NCBI GenBank assembly: GCA_964433755.1
Contig: CAYSSR010000009.1
Coordinates: forward strand, 12,394 to 76,393
Direction: 5' to 3'
Source: JAUVXJ01 sp964433755
GTDB taxonomy: Bacteria > Chloroflexota > Anaerolineae > UBA7937 > B3-Chlor
Length of the DNA stretch: 64,000 nucleotides
The notes beneath the pieces are model-generated. The model searched no databases, had not been told where the DNA came from, and worked only from the letters and a program-made list of their open reading frames with translations. Position numbers and translations under genes: made by a program. Of the stretch, positions 16,195 through 25,198 are shown one piece after another. Positions within the stretch are counted from its first letter, which is position 1. Every line of letters starts with the position of its first letter.

Positions 16195-17988
16195 CTACTC
16201 TGTCCCTGCCGACTCCAACTCTGCGAGCATCAGTATGGCAGTCATGTTCCAGTACTGGTTCCAGGTAGCAGGTAGGTAATGGTTGGCGCCTTCCACCGAC
16301 GACGGCCAGTTCGTCCAGTACGCGCTACTGACCTGGGACCACATGCCATTATACCACAACGGTATGATGGGCAGATCCGTGAGATGGATCCTCTGGATCT
16401 CAGACATGGCCGCCTGCATGGCGGCGAGATCATCAGTCGGGGTCCTGTCCAGTTCCTGCACCAAATCCCAGGCTTCTTCGTTCTCGTACCTTCCGAAGTT
16501 GGTGGTGGTCTGCGACGCGAGGATGGGCAGGCGGAAGACGTAGTCATAGTACGTCCACGGGGTGTTGCTGATCTGCTTGTCGTTGTTGATCAGCATATCG
16601 AAGCTCCCGCTGTCGCGCGCATCCACCAAAGCACTGTAGTCCGGAAAGTCCGGAGTGACATTGATGCCTACGGCCTGGCAGCCACTGGCGATGACCCTGA
16701 TGGACTCCATCCAGTCCGTCCAGCCGTTGGGGACGATGATGCTCAGCTCGATCTTGGAGCCGTCGGGCATCTCCACGAATCCATCGCCGTCGACATCCAC
16801 GTATCCGGCCCCGGCCAGGAGCGCCTTGGCCTCGTCTGGATCGTAGCTGAAGCCCAGCTCATCCACCACAGCCTGGTCGATGTACTTCTCCCAGTTGGGC
16901 AGCAGGCCTGTTGGACTGGCTTTGCTGACGACGTTCCCGTAGACCACGTTGACAATCTGGTCCACGTCGATGGCGTAGGCAACTGCCTTGCGGAACACCG
17001 GATCATCCATGGGCGGCTTACTGAGGTTCAACACCAGCCAGGCCGTATTACCAGCGAGCATATATGGGGGCTCCGGGTAGTACGTCGAAAGACCGTAGCC
17101 GCCCTTTACCAGGGTTGCTATGCCCGGCAGGAAGTTGTTGTTCAGATCGACCGCGCCCTGGAGCACCAAACCGAGGGCGACGTTGTTGCTGCTGTTGACG
17201 ATGTCCACGATGTACTTGGGGGCGAACGACATTCCGAGAACGTCTATCCCCCACCAGTCATCGTTCCTAACCCACACCACCCTGTCTTCGCTATGTGTCT
17301 CGTACAGGTATGGACCCGAGCCCACAGGGTTCTCATTGGCTCCGGTGGCGACTTCCTCCTCCGTCCTGCCGTCCCACAGGTGCTTGGGTACTATCGCCGT
17401 CTGGTACAGCAAGAAGTCCCATTCCTGATAGTTGGCCTCGGAGAAGGTGAACTTCACGCCGAGATCACCATCCGCCTCGACACTCTCCAGCCAGTTCCAC
17501 AACGTGCTGTAAGGAACCGTAGGGAACTTGCCGAGTTCGTAGGTGTACACGACGTCTGCAGCCGTGAGCGGTTCGCCATCGGTCCAGTAGATGCCCTCGC
17601 GGAGTGTCACCTCGTACACGGTGTCGCTCGTCCACCCCCCGCTCTCCGCGAGCCAGGGTATGAATTCGTCGGCGAGGGGGTCGTACAGGAACAGCGTCTC
17701 GTAACAGAAGTTCACCGTCCCCATGGCATAGGCCCAGGTCATGATCGGATTGAAGTTGGTCGGAGGGCCCCACTGCTTTCCGGCCGTATAGAGAGTCTCG
17801 CTCCTCCCATACGTAACAACCGTAGGCTCCTCTGTGGGTTGTGGTGCACTCGTGGGAGTGGGTGCCGCTGGCTCCTTCGTGGGCTCTTCCGTAGCCGCCT
17901 CCTCAGGCGCAGCTCCACCACCACAGCCGGTCAGAAGAAGACTGCTGATCACCAACACGCTCAGCAACACCGACAGTAGCTTGCGCAT
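16195..17988 (-). CDS. Lipoprotein substrate-binding protein (SBP_bac_5)
   Basis: A 597-residue family-5 extracellular binding protein. Residues 1-22 form a lipoprotein signal with lipobox LLTGC, followed by a Pro/Thr/Glu linker (about residues 30-55). Family text includes YEVTLREGIYWTDGEPLTAADVVYTYE and VFRKAVAYAIDVDQIVNVVYG. ATG 17988 follows AGGAGGAGAGAG. It is the first structural gene after the LacI regulator and feeds the two permeases downstream. SBP_bac_5 proteins bind peptides or oligosaccharides; the GH94, GH1 and GH130 neighbours and the cellobiose-type operators point to cello- or manno-oligosaccharides. Confidence 0.92.
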   Translation of the reverse strand: MRKLLSVLLSVLVISSLLLTGCGGGAAPEEAATEEPTKEPAAPTPTSAPQPTEEPTVVTYGRSETLYTAGKQWGPPTNFNPIMTWAYAMGTVNFCYETLFLYDPLADEFIPWLAESGGWTSDTVYEVTLREGIYWTDGEPLTAADVVYTYELGKFPTVPYSTLWNWLESVEADGDLGVKFTFSEANYQEWDFLLYQTAIVPKHLWDGRTEEEVATGANENPVGSGPYLYETHSEDRVVWVRNDDWWGIDVLGMSFAPKYIVDIVNSSNNVALGLVLQGAVDLNNNFLPGIATLVKGGYGLSTYYPEPPYMLAGNTAWLVLNLSKPPMDDPVFRKAVAYAIDVDQIVNVVYGNVVSKASPTGLLPNWEKYIDQAVVDELGFSYDPDEAKALLAGAGYVDVDGDGFVEMPDGSKIELSIIVPNGWTDWMESIRVIASGCQAVGINVTPDFPDYSALVDARDSGSFDMLINNDKQISNTPWTYYDYVFRLPILASQTTTNFGRYENEEAWDLVQELDRTPTDDLAAMQAAMSEIQRIHLTDLPIIPLWYNGMWSQVSSAYWTNWPSSVEGANHYLPATWNQYWNMTAILMLAELESAGTE

Positions 17989-18055
17989 CTCTCTCCTCCT
18001 AGGTACTACTCAAGAACGTGTGGACAGGTTAACCAACACACAACCGGCAATGATC

Positions 18056-19078
18056 TCAAGAACTCACCACCTCCTTCTTAGAGCTTGACTCGCGGATCAC
18101 CAACTCGGTAGGTAGAACGATCCTTCGAGGCCCAGAGCCAGGAACCTCGATCAGGTCCAGCAGTGTCTCCACAGCCAGCGTCGCCATCCGCCCGATGGGC
18201 TGACGCACCGTGGTCAGTGGTGGCTCGGTGGCCGAGGCTATGGGGATGTCATCGAAGCTGGCTAGAGAGATGTCCTGAGGAACCCGCAGGCCCGCCTGTC
18301 GCAGCGCTCTCAGTGCACCCACCGCCATCATGTCGCTGGCCACGAAAACAGCGCTGGGCTCGGCTTGCAGGAGGCGCTGCATCCCAGCCATTCCGCTGCT
18401 CTCCGTGAAGTCACCGTCCACGATCAGATCCTCGTCGATCGTGATTCCGTGGGCTGTCAACGCCCGGCGGTACCCCTCCAGACGATCTTGCCCGGCGGTC
18501 ATGTCTGGACGACCAGTGATCGTACCAATACGCCGGTGCCCGAGGCTGATCAGATGAGCCATCGCCATCTGCGTCCCCCCCACGTTGTCTACATCCACCG
18601 AATGCACCCGTTCGATGGGAGACCGCCCCACCGCCACGAAGGGCATGCCATCTCGCAACAAATCGGAGATGAGCGGATCGTCCACCGCAGCGGACGCCAC
18701 GATCACGCCGTCCAAGTAGGCGTTCTGCACCAGGCCCTGATAGATCTCCTGCCGCTCCGCCGAAGAAGAGAACAGCGACAGCATCAGTTGATAGCCGTGT
18801 TCGTTACACGTCTCGGTCGCACCGCGCAGTAAGATGGGGAAGAAGGGGTCTGTAAAGAGGTTGCTCACCACTTCGGGGATCACCATCCCCACGATCTGTG
18901 TCCGCTTGGTCACCAGACTGCGCGCCACAGCGTGGGGCCGGTATCCCGACTCGCGTACGGCTTCCCACACGAGCTGTCTCGTTTCGGCCTTCACACTGGG
19001 CTGTTCGTTGATCACACGAGAGACAGTGGAACGAGAGACTCCTGCGAGCCGGGCTACTTCTTCGAGTGTGCGCGCCAC
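18056..19078 (-). CDS. LacI-family repressor, CelR/CebR-like
   Basis: A 340-residue LacI-family protein: helix-turn-helix TLEEVARLAGVSRSTVSRVIN at residues 4-24, hinge helix around residues 48-58 (HAVARSLV), then a periplasmic-binding-type ligand domain. GTG start at 19078 behind AGGAGGACGCA. Its upstream region carries TGGGAGCGCTCCCA, the site bound by CelR of Thermobifida and CebR of Streptomyces, which release DNA on binding cellobiose. By that analogy this protein represses its own operon until cellobiose or a cello-oligosaccharide is imported. The 67-bp gap to the binding-protein gene shows no second promoter or operator. Confidence 0.9.
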   Translation of the reverse strand: MARTLEEVARLAGVSRSTVSRVINEQPSVKAETRQLVWEAVRESGYRPHAVARSLVTKRTQIVGMVIPEVVSNLFTDPFFPILLRGATETCNEHGYQLMLSLFSSSAERQEIYQGLVQNAYLDGVIVASAAVDDPLISDLLRDGMPFVAVGRSPIERVHSVDVDNVGGTQMAMAHLISLGHRRIGTITGRPDMTAGQDRLEGYRRALTAHGITIDEDLIVDGDFTESSGMAGMQRLLQAEPSAVFVASDMMAVGALRALRQAGLRVPQDISLASFDDIPIASATEPPLTTVRQPIGRMATLAVETLLDLIEVPGSGPRRIVLPTELVIRESSSKKEVVSS

Positions 19079-19088
19079 TGCGTCCTCC

Positions 19089-19102
19089 TGGGAGCGCTCC
19101 CA
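19089..19102 (-). promoter_or_regulatory. CelR-type operator, proximal
   Basis: Perfect 14-bp palindrome TGGGAGCGCTCCCA, identical to the operator reported for CelR/CebR. It touches the AGGAGG ribosome site of the LacI gene and lies about 74 bp (seven helical turns) from the promoter copy. Confidence 0.85.
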
Positions 19103-19162
19103 TGCCCGCTCAAAAAAACGCGTGTTCTACCAACGTCACTTTGCCCATGGGAAGCTCCTCGT

Positions 19163-19176
19163 TGGGAGCGCTCTCA
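19163..19176 (-). promoter_or_regulatory. CelR-type operator, promoter copy
   Basis: TGGGAGCGCTCTCA on the plus strand, 13 of 14 matches to the palindrome at 19089. It lies just downstream of the -10 box, over the expected transcription start, a classic repression position. Confidence 0.8.
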
Positions 19177-19181
19177 CTCCC

Positions 19182-19210
19182 ATTATACTAGATACTCGAA
19201 CACTTGTCAA
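19182..19210 (-). promoter_or_regulatory. Consensus promoter of the sugar operon
   Basis: On the minus strand TTGACA (19205-19210), a 17-nt spacer, TATAAT (19182-19187): both hexamers are perfect consensus with optimal spacing. A strong promoter kept silent by the overlapping operator fits an inducible operon. No other promoter of this quality was seen before the terminator at 4077. Confidence 0.85.
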
Positions 19211-19327
19211 GTACCTCTTTCGTTTCTTGAAACGGAACGCGGGTCTCCCACCGCGGAACCCATCACTTCGCCACCAGTGTGCTACGATCCCTCAGCACTG
19301 CTGCTCCGGCGCAGGGCAGACAAGAAG

Positions 19328-19355
19328 AAGGACTCTCCTCTGCGGGAGAGTCCTT
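19328..19355 (-). terminator. Terminator downstream of the methyltransferase operon
   Basis: A perfect 11-bp stem (19328-19338 / 19345-19355) with a 6-nt loop; minus-strand RNA continues CUUCUUGUCUG. It separates the leftward methyltransferase operon from the LacI promoter. The hairpin sequence closely resembles the one at 4077. Confidence 0.7.
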
Positions 19356-19404
19356 GCCTTGCAGCGACCTGGCTACACTGCACGGCAAAACGGTGTAACC
19401 GAGG

Positions 19405-19570
19405 TACAGCCAGCGTCGTTACAGGAAGACGTCGACCTCGTGCGCTCTCTCATCCCCAAGAACAGGCACTGTGGTGCGCAGGACGCAGAGATGCTGACCC
19501 ACCAAGGACAGGGTCACAACCTCATCGCCGCGGAGATCGGCTATCGAGGCTCTGTTGCACTCAGCCCCCA
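19405..19570 (-). pseudogene. Remnant of a glycoside phosphorylase 3' end
   Basis: A minus-strand reading frame of about 45 codons with no start ends VPVLGDERAHEVDVFL-stop, matching the last residues of the GH94 enzyme at 4166 (VPILEGARAHKVEVLL-stop). The homology continues past the stop into a shared 3' segment (GTACAGCC-GCGTCG, plus strand) and a near-identical terminator hairpin. It looks like the tail of a lost gene duplicate. The segment 19571-19657 shows nothing recognisable. Confidence 0.5.
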
Positions 19571-19657
19571 AGCCGGGCGGGCCTCACCCGACGCAGGGCC
19601 AATCCATACGAGACGTCGTTCTGTGCTGCTCGGAGCCTGTGAGCCCAGAGACGCGGC

Positions 19658-20506
19658 TCACCACCCGTTCCGGCAATGCTGGATGAATCGCATGGCAAAC
19701 TCATCTCGCCCCAAGAGCAAGTTACAGGCAGCGATCACTTTCCGCGTCTCCACGTCCAGCGGATCGCCGATCACGCTCGTCAAGCCGGAAGCTGCGGCCA
19801 TGGCCAGGAACGCTCTGTTGAGCAGGCTGCGCTCGGGCAAACCAAAGGAGACGTTGCTCCCCCCATAGGTGGTACAGACTCCAAAGCTGCTGGCGATCAG
19901 CCTGATCGCCTCCAGCGTGACCAGTCCCGCCCTGTCATCTGCCCCAATGGCTGTGGCCAAAGGATCGATAACGATGTCTTCTCTCGCAATCCCTATTCGC
20001 TCCGCGCGGTCTATGATCTTACGCGCTATCTCCAGCCGACCCTGGGCATCCTTGGGGATCCCCGCCTCATCGATGCATAACCCTATCACCGCACAGTCCC
20101 GCTCCTTCACCAACGGCAGGACCGACGCCAGAGACGCTTCCTCGCCGGTAACTGAATTCACAAGAGGTCTACCCGGGCAAACCGCCAAGGCAGCCGCCAA
20201 GGCGGTCTGGGACGAAGTGTCAATGCAGATCGGCACCTCGACAGCGTCAGCCACCGTCCGCACCGCCAGGGGGAGGATCTCTTCCTCATTGACACCTACG
20301 GCCCCCACATTGACATCGATGACTTGTGCACCAGCATCCACCTGGAGTATCGCTTCCTGCTGCACCATCGACATCGCGCCTTCGGCCAACTCGGCTGCCA
20401 GACGCTTCCTGCCGCTGGGGTTTATTCGCTCACCGATCACGACAAGCGGGCCCTGACTGTCAAGCACTACTGTTTGTCCTGCACCATCGAGCCGCGTACG
20501 CACCAT
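19658..20506 (-). CDS. Methyltetrahydrofolate:corrinoid methyltransferase-like
   Basis: A 282-residue TIM-barrel pterin-binding protein. The N-terminal VIGERINPSGRKR, QVDAGAQVIDVNVG and TYGGSNVSFGLP motifs are those of the AcsE/MtrH/MtgA group, which moves a methyl group between a corrinoid protein and tetrahydrofolate. ATG 20506 sits five bases after AGGGAG; a TTG at 20536 would add ten residues. With the corrinoid protein (31080) and the MttB homologue (23633) it completes a three-component demethylation set, acting as the final acceptor enzyme. Last gene of this leftward group. Confidence 0.87.
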   Translation of the reverse strand: MVRTRLDGAGQTVVLDSQGPLVVIGERINPSGRKRLAAELAEGAMSMVQQEAILQVDAGAQVIDVNVGAVGVNEEEILPLAVRTVADAVEVPICIDTSSQTALAAALAVCPGRPLVNSVTGEEASLASVLPLVKERDCAVIGLCIDEAGIPKDAQGRLEIARKIIDRAERIGIAREDIVIDPLATAIGADDRAGLVTLEAIRLIASSFGVCTTYGGSNVSFGLPERSLLNRAFLAMAAASGLTSVIGDPLDVETRKVIAACNLLLGRDEFAMRFIQHCRNGW

Positions 20507-20588
20507 CTGATCTCCCTTCGCAGTGTCAGATCCCAAGACTAGCCGATGCGATTCCCAGGCCCCATCGGTCTAGCATCCAAACCTGGGC

Positions 20589-21770
20589 TCAGGCCAGATG
20601 CCTCCTGGCCCAGAGCCAAAGCAATAGACTGGACAATGCCACAAATGCCCCAATCAGGAAGAACGAGAACGCGAGAGACACCCTCTTCACGAGAAGCGCA
20701 ACCACGAATAAGGCTATCGGGCTGGTGATCGCCCACGTCAGGTTCAACAGCGCTACCCCCATCGAACGTTCTGTATGGCCAGTGTTGTCCGCAACGAAAG
20801 CCGCGAGTGCGGGCAGCCAAACTCGCGAGCCGCCGCCCAGACACCCAACAGCGGCGATGACAGGGGCACTGGCCAACAACGGCGTGACCCCCACCGTCAC
20901 AGCACCAAGTGCAGTGGCACCCAAAGCAAGAGTGATCGTGGAAGCACGCTCACTGAAGCGGCCCAGGGACAGTTGGCCTAGCGTTGCCACGAGCATGTGC
21001 GCTGCTGTGAGAGCGCCCGCTGCCGACGAAGAGAAGCCCGCTGCCGTCAGGTATGACAGATAGAACGAGCCTCCCATAGTTGGCCAGGTTGTCAAACTAG
21101 CGGCGTGGAGCAGATTCGCCCACAACACAGCAGAGTTCCCGGACAGAAGTCGCCAAGCCCCTCTATGATACTCAACAAGCGAGACGAGCAGGGAATCACT
21201 GCGGTGTTGACAAGGCGTACGCCCGATTCCCGTGGCAACGACGATCCCTAGGGCCGCCAGCCCCCCTCCCACCATGAACGCTGCTGGGAAATCCGCAACC
21301 TCGGCCACGTACCCCCCTACGAAGGGACCCACAATGGTGCCTATGGCAGCCGCCGCGCTTCCCAGACCCTGCAAGGCCGCCTGCTTGCCTGAAGGAGCCA
21401 ATTCCATCAGCAAGGCATAGGCTGCGACATAGATGGTTACGTCTCCGAGACCAACTAAGATCTGGCCCACCAATAGCCAGTAGTGGCTGTCGGCGACGGC
21501 GCAAACCAAACACGCGCACACAAAGCATACAAAGCCGCAGATGATGATCATTCGCCGACCGAAGTAATCGCCCAACACGCCGCTGGCTAGCGACAGCAGA
21601 ACACCAGTCAGAGGGAAGGCACCTACAACAAGCGCAAGGACCAGGGAGGAGTCTGAGAGAGCCAGTGTGTACAAGGGAACCAGCAAGAGGGTTAGACCCA
21701 GGACGCATCCGAAAATCGAGCAGCATGTCAGCACCGGGACGGTGTTTCTATCACGCAGAAGACCGATCAT
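20589..21770 (-). CDS. MFS transporter
   Basis: A 393-residue major facilitator with about 12 hydrophobic helices. Conserved loop text (GVLGDYFGRRMIIICG between helices 2 and 3) matches the MFS motif GxxxDrxGRr. It is a paralogue of the protein encoded immediately upstream on the same strand (shared starts VLxCC...GLxLLxVPLYTLxLSDSSLxLALVVGAxPLT). Its place between methyltransferase genes suggests transport of the compound or product of that pathway; direction and substrate are unknown. Confidence 0.88.
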   Translation of the reverse strand: MIGLLRDRNTVPVLTCCSIFGCVLGLTLLLVPLYTLALSDSSLVLALVVGAFPLTGVLLSLASGVLGDYFGRRMIIICGFVCFVCACLVCAVADSHYWLLVGQILVGLGDVTIYVAAYALLMELAPSGKQAALQGLGSAAAAIGTIVGPFVGGYVAEVADFPAAFMVGGGLAALGIVVATGIGRTPCQHRSDSLLVSLVEYHRGAWRLLSGNSAVLWANLLHAASLTTWPTMGGSFYLSYLTAAGFSSSAAGALTAAHMLVATLGQLSLGRFSERASTITLALGATALGAVTVGVTPLLASAPVIAAVGCLGGGSRVWLPALAAFVADNTGHTERSMGVALLNLTWAITSPIALFVVALLVKRVSLAFSFFLIGAFVALSSLLLWLWARRHLA

Positions 21771-21867
21771 TGACCCCTACATCACTCGATCTGTCTATTC
21801 CCTGCCCTTGCCGGGTCACCCTGCCGAAGGAGTCGGTGTCTCTCGGGCTCTGGCCTGACGCCGCGCA

Positions 21868-23064
21868 TCAGGCAGCGAGGTCGAACCACCTTGCTCTTGG
21901 ACCCACCCAGAGCAATGCACTGCATAGCGTTACGAATGCCCCAGTCAGAAAGAACGCGAATGAGAGTGATATCCTATCCACGATGACCCCCGCCACGAAG
22001 AGGGCAACTGGGGTCGTCACCGCCCAGGACAGGTTCAGCAGCGCAACCGACATGGACCGCTCCGTCCTATCTGTGTTCCCTGCAAGGATACCTGTGAGGA
22101 CAGGCCATGTTATTCCTGAGAGCCCTCCTACACACCCAACCACGGCGATCAGAGGCACAGTGTCAAGCAGCGGCGTGATCCCCACGGTCAAGGCGCCAAG
22201 CACCGTAGCCGCCAGAGCAAGACCTGTCATGGAAGTACGACGCCCAACCAGCCCCAGGGATAGCTGCGACAGCGTGAGCACGACCACTCGCATCGAGGTC
22301 AGCAATCCGGCATTCGACGAGGAGAAGCCTAGTGCTGTAAGAAACGCCAGATAGAACGACCCACCCATTGTCGGCCATGTCATCGTGGCAAAGGCCCCAA
22401 CCACGTTGACCCATAGCACGGCACCGCTTCTGGCTAAGAGTCGCCAAGCTCCCCTATGATACTCGGCGAGGTAGGTCATGAAAGAACCGACCCTAGGGTG
22501 TGCGTTGGCCGTTGACTCTACTCGCGTGGCCACAACAAGGCCCAAGAGGGTCAGCACTCCCCCCAGCAGAAACGCCTCTCGAAAACCTGCCAACTCAACT
22601 ACATATCCTCCCACCAAGGGCCCCAGGATCGCCCCCACTTGCCAAACCCCGTAGCCGAGGCCCTGGAGGCCATACTGCCTGCCCGGGGGAGCTAGTTCCA
22701 TCAGAAGAGTGAACGCAGCGACGTAGAAGCTTGCATCCCCCAGTCCAAGAAGAACCTGACCGACCATCAGCCAGTGATGGGTCTTGGCCAGAGCAAGGGT
22801 AACGCAGCCGGCCATCACTATGGCGGAGCTGCCAGTGACAATAGCACGACACCCAAACCAATTAGCAAGAGCACCACTCGGCAGTGACAGCAACGCAGCT
22901 GTCAAGGGCAGAGCACCAACGACCAGGGCAAGCATCAGGGAGGAGTCAGAGAGAGACAATGTGTATAGGGGCACTGTCAGAAGGCTCAAGCCAATCACGA
23001 ACCCCACGACCAGGCAACACATCAATACCGACATGATACTCTTGTCGTGCACAAGCTCGCTCAT
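21868..23064 (-). CDS. MFS transporter, tandem paralogue
   Basis: A 398-residue, 12-helix MFS protein closely similar along its whole length to the one encoded at 20589, so the pair arose by tandem duplication. The motif between helices 2 and 3 reads LANWFGCRAIVTGS, weaker than in its partner: the conserved Asp is Asn and the second Arg is lost. The two may have diverged in substrate or act as a pair. Nothing certain was seen in the 568 bases between its start and the MttB gene. Confidence 0.88.
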   Translation of the reverse strand: MSELVHDKSIMSVLMCCLVVGFVIGLSLLTVPLYTLSLSDSSLMLALVVGALPLTAALLSLPSGALANWFGCRAIVTGSSAIVMAGCVTLALAKTHHWLMVGQVLLGLGDASFYVAAFTLLMELAPPGRQYGLQGLGYGVWQVGAILGPLVGGYVVELAGFREAFLLGGVLTLLGLVVATRVESTANAHPRVGSFMTYLAEYHRGAWRLLARSGAVLWVNVVGAFATMTWPTMGGSFYLAFLTALGFSSSNAGLLTSMRVVVLTLSQLSLGLVGRRTSMTGLALAATVLGALTVGITPLLDTVPLIAVVGCVGGLSGITWPVLTGILAGNTDRTERSMSVALLNLSWAVTTPVALFVAGVIVDRISLSFAFFLTGAFVTLCSALLWVGPRARWFDLAA

Positions 23065-23632
23065 CAGTTACCGTCCTGTACACAAGGCGACCTGGCGGGA
23101 GTCCGTCTGGTTCGGCAACCACCGTGACCCAGGCCTCCAGGCATGACTTCACGCGGGCAATCATGCCATCGCTGGGGTATCCTGAGGGGACGCTGATGCT
23201 TCAGCAAGAGGTCAGCGAACTGTCAACGGTGCAGCCTTGGCCTCGACACACTTCTGGCTACGCGGTATCAGCCCAGGGCCGCGGTCCGCCAAAGTGAGGC
23301 CCCGCAAACGCCTGCGGACACCGTTCTGTGTGTCTCAGCCTGTTCGCCGTGGTCGTCTTCTACCTACTGCGGTGCATTCACCTCGCCGTACTCAGAACTC
23401 AGAGCATCTCGACTTTGTAGCAGGCGACAGGTCAACCGTTCAAAGAGCAAACAACACCGACGGCTTGCTCACGAGCACGCCCAACCCCGTTCCGGCAAGT
23501 GTCTCATCAACCGATGCAAACCTGGCCTACGTACGGTCCATGTACACTCCCGTCGCTGCATCACCCGTCACTGACTCGGGCCCTGCAGGCTGCTGTCAGA
23601 TCAACAAGCAGCTGGCCTTCACTGCGACAGTG
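23065..23632. other. Non-coding gap between MFS and MttB genes
   Basis: 568 bases without a supported gene. A 199-codon plus-strand opening (23237-23836) runs antisense into mttB, has no family features and a biased composition. A TTGACA on the minus strand near 23218 has no convincing -10. No riboswitch or terminator pattern was recognised. Confidence 0.5.
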
Positions 23633-25075
23633 TCAGGCCTGAATACCCTTCTCCATGATCTGATCCCATGCGTTGCTGACATCACTGCTGATGGTGTACG
23701 GCTCGAAGGCTCCCAAGATCTCGTCCACCTTACGCCGAGCCTTTTCTCGAAGATCGAGTCCCCCCTGAGCGACCCAAGCGTCATACCCCTGACGATCCAA
23801 GAGATCCGGATACCAGTCCTCACGGACGTGGCGTAGAGTGTGTTCTGTCTCCAAGAATTCACCGTCCGGGGCAACCTCATCTATCACATCCAGTGCCAGC
23901 GTCTCGGCATCGATCTCTAGTCCCGGCCGATAGTGATCGATCCAGCCGATGATCTCACTGCAGATCACGAGCTGCTCCAGTGACCCCGTAGCACCGTTGT
24001 TCATGAAGCCAATATCGTGGATCAGTTGCGAGCCGCCCAGTGTCGCCTCCAGGAGCGTCAACGCCGCCTCCAATGCCGCTTGCTGATCGACGGTCTTGGA
24101 CCCACACAGGCCCCCGATACCAAAAGAAGGCAGTTGGTAGAAGTGGGCCAAGTCGGCCTGGAAACCGCGAGCCTCGGGGGCCGCATGTTGCCCGACCGTG
24201 GTCCGCATGTCGAAAGTACCACCTCCGTGGCTACAGCGGAGGAACGGCGCTCCTTCACGCTTCAACTGCGAGAGTACCAGACCGGCCAACTGGGACGCGT
24301 TGTTTACACAGAGAAAGCCGGCGACGGTTATGGGAGTGGAGATGCCTCTCGTGACAATCGACGGTCTGTAGATGGCCGGCAAGCCCTTCTCAGCGAAGAA
24401 GAGCAGCCTCTGGATGCTTTCCCTGTTGTGACGCATCGGATTGGCCACATTGATGTAGCTGATCACGAAAGGCCTTTCCCGCAGTGCCTCGGGCCCGCCA
24501 GCCAGCGCCTCGGCCATCGCAACCGCAACCTCGCTGCTGGCAGCGTGGGTGCTATCGTAGATCACGGGCTTCGTCGTATTCTCAAGCATTGTTCGCATCT
24601 GGTAGCGGTGTGCCAGGTTGCCGGGCACGTCACTGGGTAGAGCGAAGGACATCACAAAATCGTAGCTAGGCAGTGAGTCGAGCACTCGCGCCGCCTCGGC
24701 TACATCCTGAAGAACACCTTTCCGGTGATCGCCGGTTCGGTGATCGATGACGTACAGCAGACTCGATCCGTTCCCGTAGTAGGCTTTCCTCCCGGCGAGA
24801 CGCATGGCAACTCGACCCAACTGATCGTAAACGATGATCTGCTTCGGCGCAGTTCTCAGAGCCCATTCCACAAGCCAAGATGGAAAGCGAACCCGGTTGC
24901 CGTCGCTGACGGACGCGCCACCCTTCCGGAGCAACTGGACGGCCTCCTCGTGATCGAAGCGAATGCCGGTCCGTGACATGATCTCGAGGGTGGCAGCATG
25001 TAGCGCCTGTAATTGGTCGTCCGACAACCGACGGTAGTAGGGCGTTGTAAGAACCACGTTGTTGACATCAAACAT
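23633..25075 (-). CDS. Non-pyrrolysine MttB-superfamily methyltransferase
   Basis: A 480-residue member of the trimethylamine methyltransferase superfamily (LHAATLEIMSRTGIRFDHEEAVQLL at the N-terminus; C-terminal EHTLRHVREDWYPDLLDRQGYDAW is typical). It reads through without an amber codon, so it lacks pyrrolysine and belongs with the glycine betaine, proline betaine and carnitine enzymes (MtgB, MtpB, MtcB), which methylate a corrinoid protein. ATG 25075 or the GTG three bases upstream are both possible behind GGGAGG. The cognate corrinoid protein is encoded at 31080 and the folate-side enzyme at 19658. The true methyl donor is not predictable from sequence alone. Confidence 0.9.
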   Translation of the reverse strand: MFDVNNVVLTTPYYRRLSDDQLQALHAATLEIMSRTGIRFDHEEAVQLLRKGGASVSDGNRVRFPSWLVEWALRTAPKQIIVYDQLGRVAMRLAGRKAYYGNGSSLLYVIDHRTGDHRKGVLQDVAEAARVLDSLPSYDFVMSFALPSDVPGNLAHRYQMRTMLENTTKPVIYDSTHAASSEVAVAMAEALAGGPEALRERPFVISYINVANPMRHNRESIQRLLFFAEKGLPAIYRPSIVTRGISTPITVAGFLCVNNASQLAGLVLSQLKREGAPFLRCSHGGGTFDMRTTVGQHAAPEARGFQADLAHFYQLPSFGIGGLCGSKTVDQQAALEAALTLLEATLGGSQLIHDIGFMNNGATGSLEQLVICSEIIGWIDHYRPGLEIDAETLALDVIDEVAPDGEFLETEHTLRHVREDWYPDLLDRQGYDAWVAQGGLDLREKARRKVDEILGAFEPYTISSDVSNAWDQIMEKGIQA

Positions 25076-25198
25076 CACAGAATACCTCCCAAGTCTGGCT
25101 TCCAGGTATACCAGCGGGCCTCAACGCCCGCCCTTTAGAACGCTTCGTGTCCTCTTCTCCGGCGCGCGACTCGCGGTCGGAGCGCAAGACAGTAGACC

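Noticed and set aside
16279..17979. 566-codon plus-strand open frame
   Set aside because: It mirrors the SBP_bac_5 lipoprotein gene; the protein has no domain pattern and no ribosome site.
23065..23632. Cobalamin riboswitch near the corrinoid cluster
   Set aside because: I looked for the B12-box type core upstream of the MFS and MttB genes and did not find it.
23237..23836. 199-codon plus-strand frame in the MFS-MttB gap
   Set aside because: It overlaps the 3' end of the MttB gene, has no ribosome site and no similarity that I recognise.
23633..25075. Pyrrolysine-containing MttB
   Set aside because: No in-frame amber codon is present; the gene ends in TGA at normal length, so it is the non-pyrrolysine type.
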